DNA of 64,000 nucleotides, taken from contig NZ_VDUZ01000017.1 in the NCBI RefSeq assembly GCF_008039615.1, positions 78,151 to 142,150 on the forward strand, written 5' to 3'. The translations under genes and the position numbers were made by a program. The notes beneath the pieces were generated by a model. It made no database searches. It was not told where the DNA came from and worked only from the letters and a program-made list of their open reading frames with translations. Shown piece by piece: positions 48,573 through 56,069 of this stretch; position 1 is the stretch's first letter; each line of letters starts with the position of its first letter. Origin of the DNA: Vineibacter terrae. GTDB taxonomy: Bacteria > Pseudomonadota > Alphaproteobacteria > Reyranellales > Reyranellaceae.

Positions 48573-49886
48573 CTACTCGACTGCTGCCGCCGTTGCGCGT
48601 GCCCCGGCCTGCGTGCTGCCGAGGAACGCGGTTTCGTAGAGCGGGTGGACCGCATCGGCGGCATAGGCGCGCTCGAACAGCGCGCGGCCTTGCCGCGAGA
48701 ACGCGCGGTTCGTCGCGGGCTCGCGCAGGCGCCGCATGAACGCAGGAAACGTGCCGAGGTCGTCGCTGACGAGGCCATGAACATCCGGCACGACGTCAAT
48801 GCCTTCGACGCCGTTGCGCGTGGTGATCAGCGGCAGCCCATGCGCCAGCGCCTCCAGGCTCTTCAGCTTCGGACCCGACCCGATCCTGACCGGCACGATC
48901 ATCGCGGCCGCCGATGCCATGAGGCCGGAGAGGTCGGGCACATAGCCGACCAGCTCGACATGCGGCGACCAGCGCGCGCACAGCGCGGCGAGCGTGCCCG
49001 ACGCGCGCTTGCCCACGATCTTGATCCGCGCCTGCGGCATCGCGCGCACGACAGCGGGCATGGCCTGGGTGAGAAACTCCGCGGCGGCCAGCGCGTTGGG
49101 CGGATAGTCGAGCGTGCCCACGATCAGGAACGGGCCGTGATGCGCCGCGTCGGCACGGCGCACGCCCGGCGCCGGCAGACACGGCGGCGTGTGCAGGACG
49201 GTGGCATCCGGCACCTGCCGTGCCAGCAGCGCGACCTCCTCGCCGTTCACCAGGGAGACGTTGCGCAGCGCCGCCGCCAGACGCCGTTCGCTCCTTGCCA
49301 CCCGCGATGCCTCGAACCGGTAGAGCCACGCGCGCAGGCCGGCGGCGCGCGCGAGCGGCCGCAGCGGCGCCGGCACGGCAGGAGCAAAGGCGCCCAATGG
49401 ATCGACCGCGGCGGCGGCCGGCCCGTCGAGGCCGCGCGCCAGCGTCCGATAACGCAGCGACAGCAGATCCTCCATGTAGAGGACCCATCGCCGCCGCGGC
49501 GCGGTGCCGGGTTCGGCTTCGAAGAACTGCGCGATGCGGATCGTGTCGAGGATGACGATGTCGGGATCGAGCCGCGCGATGCACGCCAGCAGGCGCTGCC
49601 GCGCGTGCGGCGTGTAGAGCAGCGACTCCTGCAGCGACTTGCGCCGCAGCAACAGCGAATGCCAGCAGACCGACGCCAGTCGCCGCCACGGCGGGCCGAG
49701 CGGGATCCTCACCGTCGGCAAGGATGGATCCTGTCCAAGACGAGGCGCGTCGCCGAGCAGCACGTAGGTGACGTCACGCGGCCCCACCGCTTGCGCGAGG
49801 AAACGCATGAAGCCGGCAATGATGGTCTTCTTCCCGCTGTCGCTGGGAAAGGGAAAGATCGTGCTGACGAAAACGACCCGGGTCAT
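48573..49886 (-). CDS. GT4-like glycosyltransferase
   Basis: A 437-aa GT-B glycosyltransferase. The start is ATG 49886 (MTRVVFVSTIFPFPSDSGKK), where the N-terminal strand and the Pro-rich loop of the family begin. The donor domain starts HGPFLIVGTLDYPPNALAAA and has VRIGSGPKLKSLEALAHGLP, the lysine/glutamate site that replaces a strict EX7E in this subgroup, then ITTRNGVEGIDV. Related proteins transfer sugars in EPS and LPS synthesis. It is divergent from the zinc-finger methyltransferase gene (129 bases between starts), which often modifies sugars, so the two may serve one glycan. Confidence 0.82.
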   Translation of the reverse strand: MTRVVFVSTIFPFPSDSGKKTIIAGFMRFLAQAVGPRDVTYVLLGDAPRLGQDPSLPTVRIPLGPPWRRLASVCWHSLLLRRKSLQESLLYTPHARQRLLACIARLDPDIVILDTIRIAQFFEAEPGTAPRRRWVLYMEDLLSLRYRTLARGLDGPAAAAVDPLGAFAPAVPAPLRPLARAAGLRAWLYRFEASRVARSERRLAAALRNVSLVNGEEVALLARQVPDATVLHTPPCLPAPGVRRADAAHHGPFLIVGTLDYPPNALAAAEFLTQAMPAVVRAMPQARIKIVGKRASGTLAALCARWSPHVELVGYVPDLSGLMASAAAMIVPVRIGSGPKLKSLEALAHGLPLITTRNGVEGIDVVPDVHGLVSDDLGTFPAFMRRLREPATNRAFSRQGRALFERAYAADAVHPLYETAFLGSTQAGARATAAAVE

Positions 49887-50015
49887 CGCGCCTCGATCGT
49901 CAAGCCTTAGCACCGCGCGGGCTCTGTCGCGAGATGGCCTGATTTTTGTCACACACCGCTTCGAGCGGGCTGGCTACGGTCCTGACGCGCTTGACGTCCC
50001 AGCCTCGAAGTGATC

Positions 50016-51260
50016 ATGCAGACAGCGCGCTATCAGAACGTGGCCGGTTGCCGTCTCTGCGGAGGCGCCGATCTCGATCAGATCGTCGATCTCGGCAACC
50101 AGACGCTCGGCAGCATCTTTCCGCGGCCCGGGGAGCCCGATCCAGCCAGGGCGCCGCTGGTGCTCGTGTGCTGCGCGCGCTGCGGCCTGGTGCAGCTGCG
50201 AGACTCGGTGGCGCGGCCGAGCCTCTACACCTACGACTACGGCTATCGTTCCGGCATCAACGCGACCATGCGCACGCACCTGCGCGAGCTGGCCGGCTGG
50301 GCGCAACGGCGGGTCGCGCTGCGCGCGGGCGACATCGTGCTCGATATCGGCTGCAACGACGGCACGCTGCTGCAGAGCTTCCGGCTGCCGGGACTGCGCC
50401 GGGTCGGCATCGACGTGATCGCCGGCAAGTTCAGCGGCCAGGTGCCATCCGACATCGTGCTGTGGGAGGCCGCGTTCTCGGCGGCGAGCTGGGCCGCGGC
50501 CTGCGACGGCGAGCGCGCCAGGCTCGTCACCAGCGTCGCGGTCTTCTACGACATCGACCAGCCGCAGGAGACGGTGGCCGCGATCGCATCGGCGCTCGCG
50601 CCCGACGGCGTGTGGATCATCGAGCAGGCCTATCTCTGGGCCATGCTGCAGCGCAGCGCCTATGACGCGATCTGTCACGAGCATCTCACCTACTACGGGC
50701 TGGCGCAGATCGAAGCCCTGGCGGCGGCCAACGGCCTGCGCGTGTTCGACGCCGCGCTGACGCCCTGCAACGGCGGCAGCCTGCGCCTTGCCCTGTGCCA
50801 CGACGGCGCCGGCTATCGGCCACGCCAACGGCGCCTCGCGCGCCTGCGCCAGCTCGAGCATGCCGCCAGCCGCGCCGCGCCCGCGCCCTACACCACCTTC
50901 GCCGCCAGGGTCGCGAAGTCGCGCGACGACCTGCTGTCCTTCATCGGCAGGAAGACAAGGTGCGACAAGCGCATCTTCGTGTACGGCGCGTCGACCAAGG
51001 GCAACACCCTGCTGCAGTACTGCCGGCTGGACCGCAGCGTCATCACGGCAGCGGCCGAGCGCAATCCGGAGAAGGTCGGGCGGCGCACGCCGGGCACCGC
51101 CATCCCGATCGTGTCGGAGGAAACTGCGCGGCAGAAGCGGCCCGACTACTTCCTCGTCCTGCCCTGGCAGTTCCGCCGCGAGTTCATCGCGCGCGAAAGC
51201 GCTTTCCGGCAGGCCGGCGGCCGCCTGGTCTTCCCGCTGCCCACGCTCGAGATCGTGTGA
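50016..51260 (+). CDS. Sugar C-methyltransferase-like protein (Methyltransf_13/14 architecture)
   Basis: A 414-aa three-part methyltransferase: N-terminal zinc-binding domain with two Cys pairs (CRLCGG at about residues 11-16 and CCARCG near 53-58), central SAM-binding domain with motif I VLDIGCNDGTLLQSF, and a C-terminal Rossmann-like domain (FVYGASTKGNTLLQYC, FLVLPWQFRREFI). This matches the TylC3/NovU C-methyltransferases and related NDP-sugar enzymes. The start is ATG 50016, with GTG 50010 as an alternative. HEHLTYYGLAQIEAL holds the conserved His/Tyr catalytic region. A sugar substrate fits the neighbouring glycosyltransferase. Confidence 0.88.
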   Translation: MQTARYQNVAGCRLCGGADLDQIVDLGNQTLGSIFPRPGEPDPARAPLVLVCCARCGLVQLRDSVARPSLYTYDYGYRSGINATMRTHLRELAGWAQRRVALRAGDIVLDIGCNDGTLLQSFRLPGLRRVGIDVIAGKFSGQVPSDIVLWEAAFSAASWAAACDGERARLVTSVAVFYDIDQPQETVAAIASALAPDGVWIIEQAYLWAMLQRSAYDAICHEHLTYYGLAQIEALAAANGLRVFDAALTPCNGGSLRLALCHDGAGYRPRQRRLARLRQLEHAASRAAPAPYTTFAARVAKSRDDLLSFIGRKTRCDKRIFVYGASTKGNTLLQYCRLDRSVITAAAERNPEKVGRRTPGTAIPIVSEETARQKRPDYFLVLPWQFRREFIARESAFRQAGGRLVFPLPTLEIV

Positions 51261-51353
51261 GCCTCGGCGCGCGATAACGTCCTGCTCTGTGTGATCTCTG
51301 TGCTACTGACCTCAAAAACCTCCGCGAGCTGCGGTGATTTGGGTCTGCTCGCT

Positions 51354-51407
51354 GTCATCCTGAGCGCAGCGAAGGATCTTTTGAGCGGTGCTGTCGCACG
51401 GGAATGA
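51354..51407. repeat. Degenerate copy of dispersed repeat family B
   Basis: GTCATCCTGAGCGCAGCGAA then GGATCTTTTGAGCGG, ending GGAATGAC. It matches the left arm of family B with a C-to-T change and a shortened right end. It lies in the 292-base gap between the methyltransferase and the solute-binding protein, which otherwise shows nothing. Confidence 0.55.
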
Positions 51408-51552
51408 CGACGGCGTACGGCGCGAGCGCGTGGCGGGCACCTGTCCTTGGTTGCGGCCAAAGGCTGCGCCGTGCCTGTGGCTTGTCTTTCGACAGTCCGG
51501 CCGGCAACGCCACATGCGACAGCCCTGCGGTTTCCGCCTGGCCGTCGATCCG

Positions 51553-52464
51553 CTACTTCTCGGCGAGGTCGGACATCGCGATGTTGTCGGCGATCTGCGG
51601 CGCGCGCGGCGGCACATAGGTGAGGCCGACGGCGGCGGCCATGCGCGCCAGCTCGCCCTTCTGATCGAGGTCGGCAATGGCCTTGTCGACGGCAGCGATG
51701 AGGTCGGCGCTGGTGGCCAGGCCGACCAGCCCCATGTTGAAGCCGATACGGTGCTGGAAGCCGGCGGCTTTCAGCTTCGTGCCCGGGTTCTTGGCGACAT
51801 AGGCATCGAAGCGGCGCAGGTTGACCAGCGTCACGTCGAAGGCGCCCGACTCGAGCCGGCCCAGCAGGTCATCGCGCTCGGGGATCAGATGCGTGATCTG
51901 CTTGACGAGGCGCCCGTCGCGCCAGGTCATCAGGATCGCATCGGCCAGCGTGCCGCCTTCGATCGCGATCCTCAGGCCGTCGAAATCCGCCAGCGTCGTG
52001 ATCGGCTTGGTCACCGCCGTGCCGTTGACGACAGCCGCCAGCACCGAGCGGTGATAGGGCCGCGTCGGCATCAGCTCGCCCAGCCGCACCCGCCGTCGGC
52101 GGTCATCGGCGGTGCCGCCGTCAAAGCCCGGCAGCCGCGCGATCTCGACCCGCGGCTTGCCCAGCGTGCCCTTGATCAGGGGATAGCCGCCCAGCAGGTC
52201 GCAGCGCTTGTCCGACAACAAGGCGTTGGCGTCGATCGTCAGGCTGGAGTCCATCTCCAGCTTGGTCTCGAACCATTGCACCACCAGCTTGCGGTCGAGA
52301 CGCTGCGCGACCGCCTCGGCGACCTTGAGGTCGAAGCCGCTCGTCTCCTTGCCGTGATGCAGGCTGTAGAGCGGGATGTCCTCGTTGAGGCAGACCGTGA
52401 GCGTGCCTTCCGCCCGCGCGGGCTGGGCGCCGAGGGTGGCGGCGATGACAGCCAGAACCGTCAT
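51553..52464 (-). CDS. Periplasmic substrate-binding protein, XoxJ/MxaJ-like
   Basis: A 303-aa SBP_bac_3-type periplasmic protein. The start at ATG 52464 gives MTVLAVIAATLGAQPARAEG, a signal peptide cut after ARA; the open frame upstream is encoded by a dispersed repeat. The mature part begins TLTVCLNEDIPLYSLHHGKE and has GFDLKVAEAVAQRL, then LADFDGLRIAIEGGTLADAI. It lies downstream of the quinoprotein dehydrogenase and cytochrome c, where xoxJ/mxaJ is usually found; these assist or activate the dehydrogenase. Assignment to that role is by context. A 170-base gap holding a repeat separates it from the cytochrome gene. Confidence 0.8.
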   Translation of the reverse strand: MTVLAVIAATLGAQPARAEGTLTVCLNEDIPLYSLHHGKETSGFDLKVAEAVAQRLDRKLVVQWFETKLEMDSSLTIDANALLSDKRCDLLGGYPLIKGTLGKPRVEIARLPGFDGGTADDRRRRVRLGELMPTRPYHRSVLAAVVNGTAVTKPITTLADFDGLRIAIEGGTLADAILMTWRDGRLVKQITHLIPERDDLLGRLESGAFDVTLVNLRRFDAYVAKNPGTKLKAAGFQHRIGFNMGLVGLATSADLIAAVDKAIADLDQKGELARMAAAVGLTYVPPRAPQIADNIAMSDLAEK

Positions 52465-52521
52465 CGCGAGCGTTTGCGGCTTTGACCTTCCCCGGGAGGG
52501 TCGGAATATCTCGTATGACCT

Positions 52522-52606
52522 GTCATCCCGAGCGCAGCGAGGGATCTCCTGCGGCAAGGCGCACGGTGCGCTATTCGCAGGAGATCCCTCGCTGCGCTCG
52601 GGATGA
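52522..52606. repeat. Dispersed palindromic repeat, family B, full copy
   Basis: The left end GTCATCCCGAGCGCAGCGAG, then GGATCTCCTGCG, and the reverse-complement right end CGCAGGAGATCCCTC, then GCTGCGCTCGGGATGAC, form a long imperfect-loop hairpin. It is inserted between the cytochrome c and solute-binding genes of the dehydrogenase cluster and may lower or stabilise the downstream transcript. Confidence 0.75.
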
Positions 52607-52634
52607 CGGGTGAACTGCAACGCCATGGAACGCA

Positions 52635-52946
52635 TCACTTGCCCCGGGTCATGATATAGGCCCAGAGGTCATCGATCTGCTCCTTCGTGAGCTTGTCGCC
52701 CCAGGGCGGCATGTTCTTCTTGCCCTTGGTCACCGAGGCCTCGAAGCGCGGCTTGTCGTCCTCGGGGAACTGCCGCAAGTCGTAGGCCACCGTGCCCGGC
52801 GTCACCATGTTGCGGCCGTGGCAGTGCAGGCAGTTCTTGGCGTAGAGCTGCTTGCCCTTGCCGGCGTCCTGCGCCGCAGCGCTGCCGCCCGTGCCGGCCA
52901 GCGCAAAAGCCGCGAGCAGGACCGCAGCGGCATGGTGTCGACTCAT
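52635..52946 (-). CDS. Small c-type cytochrome, probable dehydrogenase electron acceptor
   Basis: A 103-aa periplasmic monoheme cytochrome c. The signal peptide is MSRHHAAAVLLAAFALAGTG followed by GSAAAQ. The heme site is CLHCHG, the likely axial Met is in NMPPWGDKL, and the C-terminal helix has LTKEQIDDLWAYIMTRG. The start is ATG 52946. It starts 82 bases after the quinoprotein dehydrogenase stop, and so is the likely electron acceptor (XoxG/MxaG-like), although it is shorter than typical XoxG. Confidence 0.88.
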   Translation of the reverse strand: MSRHHAAAVLLAAFALAGTGGSAAAQDAGKGKQLYAKNCLHCHGRNMVTPGTVAYDLRQFPEDDKPRFEASVTKGKKNMPPWGDKLTKEQIDDLWAYIMTRGK

Positions 52947-53027
52947 CGTCCGCAACCCTCGTGCCCTGAAAGGGATGGCCCCCGAGGGGGCCATCCCGAA
53001 CGCCATGCGCCCTGCTGGCCTGCTGGC

Positions 53028-54704
53028 CTACTGGCGGGGCAGCCCGAAGACCCAGAGCGAGCCGCCGGGCGGCACCGCCGCCAGACGCTCGTCGCCGGCG
53101 AAGATCGAGTAGACACCGCCGATGCCGCTGGTGACGGCCACATACTGCACGCCGTCCTGCTCCCACGTCACGGGCTGGCCCTCGATGCCGGAGCCGGTCT
53201 TGAACTGCCACAGCTTCTTGCCGGTGTCGGAGTCGAAGGCCTCGAACTCGCCGGTGAGCTGGCCGCTGAACACGACACCGCCCGCGGTCGACAGCACGCC
53301 GGAGAAGCGCGGGATGTCGCTGGGCACCTGCCACTTGCTCTTGCCGGTCATCGGATCGATGGCCTTGAGGTAGCCGCGCGGCGTGTTGGGCTTGAACGCG
53401 AAGCCCAGGGTCAGGTCGATGCCGAGATACCACTCGCCGACCTTCCACTCCTGCGGCACCGACTTGTAGTTGAGGCCGAAGTTCAGCGTGTTGGCGAAGG
53501 CGAGGTTCTTGGTCGGGTCATACGACATCGGCTGCCAGTTCTTGCCGCCCAGCAGCGAGGGCTGCACCTCGACCTGCTCGCCGGCACGGGCCTTGCGCGC
53601 CACGTCCGTCTCGATCGGGCGGCCCGTCTTCAGGTCGATGCCGCTGGCCCAGTTCACCTCGGCGATATACTTGTTGGCCGCGATGAGCTTACCGGTGGCG
53701 CGGTCGATGACGTAGAAGAACCCGTTGCGGTTGGCGTTGATGATCACCTTGGTCGGCTTGCCGCCGACATTGATCGTCGCCAGCACCATCTCGGCGACCG
53801 AGTCGTAGTCGAACGGGTCGTTGGGCGAGAACTGATAGTGCCACTTGATCTTGCCCGTCTGGGGATCGAGCGCCAGCACCGAGTCGGTGTAGAGATTGTC
53901 GCCCTTGCGCACCGCGGCGTTGAACGGACCCGGGTTGCCGATGCCCCAATAGACCGTCTTGGTCTCGGGGTCGTAGGAGCCGGTAATCCAGGTCGAGCCG
54001 CCGCCCAGCTTGGCCGTGTCGCCCGGCCAGGTGTCGCCGCCCGGCTCGCCCGGCATGGGCACGCTGTAGGTGCGCCACATCCGTTCGCCGGTCTGCGGGT
54101 TGTAGCCGTCGATGAAGCCGCGCGTGCCGAACTCGGCGCCCGACATGCCGGTGATCACGACCCCGTCGGCGACCAGCGGCGCCACGGTCATCGAGTAGCC
54201 TTCCTTGAACTCCGCCGCCTTGGTCTTCCACAGCTGCTTGCCGGTCTTGGCGTCGAGCGCCTGGACCTGGGCATCGAGCGTGGTGCGGAACAGCTTGCCG
54301 TCATAGATGGCGACGCCGCGGTTGATGATGCCGCAGCAGACGATGCGCGGCACCTCGGGCGGATACTCGATCTTTGTCTTCCACAGCTGCTTGCCGCTCT
54401 TGGCCTCGACCGCCATCGTGGCGGCGTGGGTGGTGATGTAGATGATGCCGTTGTGGACGATGGGCTGCGATTCCTCGGCCCGGTTGTCATCCAGGCTGTA
54501 GTGCCACAAGGGCACCAGCTTGCCGACATTGCCCTTGTTGATCTTCGTCAGCTTGCTGTAACGCTGCAGATCGTAGCCCATCCCGTAGTTCAGGACGTTC
54601 TTCGTGTCGTTCTGGCCCTTGGCCAGATCCGCCGCGGTTTGCGCCTGCGCAGCTCCCCACGGTGCCAGCGCCGCCACCACGGCCCCGAACAGCAATCGTC
54701 TCAT
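53028..54704 (-). CDS. Lanthanide-type PQQ-dependent alcohol dehydrogenase
   Basis: A 558-aa periplasmic quinoprotein of the XoxF/ExaF/PedH type, an eight-bladed propeller oxidising primary alcohols with PQQ. The start is ATG 54704 behind GGGAGGAGGC; the signal peptide is residues 1-21 (MRRLLFGAVVAALAPWGAAQ). Adjacent Cys123-Cys124 make the disulfide ring over PQQ (RIVCCGIINRG). Metal and active-site residues are Glu191 (GMSGAEFG), Asn257 (GIGNPGPFN), and Asp299 with Asp301 (PFDYDSVAEM). The extra Asp301 is the mark of lanthanide-dependent enzymes; calcium MxaF has Ala there. Tryptophan-docking repeats (GKQLWKT, GKKLWQF, GKSKWQV) are clear. PQQ biosynthesis genes are not in the window. Confidence 0.93.
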   Translation of the reverse strand: MRRLLFGAVVAALAPWGAAQAQTAADLAKGQNDTKNVLNYGMGYDLQRYSKLTKINKGNVGKLVPLWHYSLDDNRAEESQPIVHNGIIYITTHAATMAVEAKSGKQLWKTKIEYPPEVPRIVCCGIINRGVAIYDGKLFRTTLDAQVQALDAKTGKQLWKTKAAEFKEGYSMTVAPLVADGVVITGMSGAEFGTRGFIDGYNPQTGERMWRTYSVPMPGEPGGDTWPGDTAKLGGGSTWITGSYDPETKTVYWGIGNPGPFNAAVRKGDNLYTDSVLALDPQTGKIKWHYQFSPNDPFDYDSVAEMVLATINVGGKPTKVIINANRNGFFYVIDRATGKLIAANKYIAEVNWASGIDLKTGRPIETDVARKARAGEQVEVQPSLLGGKNWQPMSYDPTKNLAFANTLNFGLNYKSVPQEWKVGEWYLGIDLTLGFAFKPNTPRGYLKAIDPMTGKSKWQVPSDIPRFSGVLSTAGGVVFSGQLTGEFEAFDSDTGKKLWQFKTGSGIEGQPVTWEQDGVQYVAVTSGIGGVYSIFAGDERLAAVPPGGSLWVFGLPRQ

Positions 54705-55130
54705 GCCTCCTCCCTTCGTCATATCGACCGCGAACGCATCGATTCTCGAAACATGGGTCCAGGCACACGCCGCCGCCCCGCCGCAACGATCCTGCATCCA
54801 TGGGATGCAGCCGCACGCAAATTGTCGGGTCGTCCGGATGCGCGCATCGCGCTGATGATTGCCTGGCGTTTCCCTCCGCATTGCCGCCGTGTCAGAGCAC
54901 GGCATTCGTTGGCGCCATCATGCCGTGTCCGTGGGCGAAGTCAATTCAGTGTGACGGCCCGGCCGGCGGTGTCGGCAAGCGCAGCACCGGGCCGCAACCA
55001 TCGCGCGAGACATCAACCGGCTTGCGCCACGGCGCCATCATTCCTGCGCGCCGGCGCTTTACATCATCCTGCAATCGCGCAGAACTATACCGACGACCGG
55101 GGCGCTGCCCTCTTATTGCGGAGCGACACG
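54705..55130. promoter_or_regulatory. Divergent regulatory gap between dehydrogenase and ppk2
   Basis: These 426 bases separate the minus-strand dehydrogenase from plus-strand ppk2 and contain no convincing gene. A perfect 8-bp inverted repeat, CTGCATCC then 3 bases then GGATGCAG, at 54792-54810 lies 88 bases before the dehydrogenase start and is the best candidate operator. The rest shows no clear promoter boxes. Confidence 0.5.
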
Positions 55131-56048
55131 ATGAGCACCTCCGACACACACAGTGGCAGGGACTGGCTCGAGGCCGAGCTCGCCGACTCGCTCGACGAGG
55201 ATTACGAGCTGGAGCTGTCCGAGCCGGCGCTGTCGATGGAGATCCGCAAGATCTACAAGACGGCGCACCCGCCCTCGATCGACCGCGTGGCGTATTTCCG
55301 CCATCTGCTGGCGCTGCAGTCGGAGCTGATCAAGCTGCAGTCATGGGTGTCGCATGCCGGCGCGAAGATCGTCGTGATCTTCGAGGGCCGCGACTCGGCC
55401 GGCAAGGGCGGCGTGATCAAGCGCATCACCCAGCGCCTCAATCCGCGCGTCTGCCGCGTCGCGGCGCTGCCGGCGCCCACCGAGCGCGAAAGGACGCAAT
55501 GGTACTTCCAGCGCTACACGGCGCATCTGCCGGCGGGCGGCGAGATCGTCCTGTTCGACCGCTCCTGGTACAACCGCGCCGGCGTCGAGCGGGTGATGGG
55601 CTTCGCGACGCCGCAGCAGGTGGAGGATTTCTTCCGCGACGCGCCCGGGTTCGAGCGCATGCTGGTGCGGTCGGGAATCATCCTGATCAAGTACTGGTTC
55701 TCGATCACCGACGAGGAGCAGCAGATGCGCTTCCTGATGCGCATCCACGACCCCATGAAGCAGTGGAAGCTGAGCCCGATGGACCTGCAGTCGCGGGTGC
55801 GCTGGGAGGACTACACCAAGGCCAAGGAGGAGATGCTGGCGCGCACCAACATCGCCGAGGCGCCGTGGTTCATCGTCGAGGCCAACGACAAGAAGCGCGC
55901 GCGGCTGAACTGCCTCGACCACCTGCTGCAGCAGATCCCCTACACCGAGGTGCCGCACGAGGAGGTCACCCTCCCCGACCGCGTGTTCAATCCCAACTAC
56001 GACCGGCAGGTCCTGCCCTCCGAGATCTACGTGCCGTCGAAATACTGA
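55131..56048 (+). CDS. ppk2: Polyphosphate kinase 2 family protein
   Basis: A 305-aa PPK2 enzyme transferring phosphate between polyphosphate and nucleoside (mono/di)phosphates. The start is ATG 55131 (MSTSDTHSGRDWLEAELADS). Walker A is FEGRDSAGKGGVIKRI (residues 84-99), the lid region is APTERERTQWYFQRY, Walker B is VLFDRSWYNRAGVERVMG (about 140-157), and the C-terminal part has DPMKQWKLSPMDLQSR. It is single-domain, most like class I or III; class cannot be fixed by eye. It stands alone. Confidence 0.95.
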   Translation: MSTSDTHSGRDWLEAELADSLDEDYELELSEPALSMEIRKIYKTAHPPSIDRVAYFRHLLALQSELIKLQSWVSHAGAKIVVIFEGRDSAGKGGVIKRITQRLNPRVCRVAALPAPTERERTQWYFQRYTAHLPAGGEIVLFDRSWYNRAGVERVMGFATPQQVEDFFRDAPGFERMLVRSGIILIKYWFSITDEEQQMRFLMRIHDPMKQWKLSPMDLQSRVRWEDYTKAKEEMLARTNIAEAPWFIVEANDKKRARLNCLDHLLQQIPYTEVPHEEVTLPDRVFNPNYDRQVLPSEIYVPSKY

Positions 56049-56069
56049 AGCACGCTCGCAGCCCCATGG

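Noticed and set aside
48222..49910. 562-codon plus-strand open frame
   Set aside because: Antisense to the glycosyltransferase; Arg/His-rich shadow.
52818..55130. Long upstream extension of the ppk2 reading frame through the dehydrogenase gene
   Set aside because: The frame happens to stay open antisense to the quinoprotein gene. PPK2 homology begins only at the ATG at 55131.
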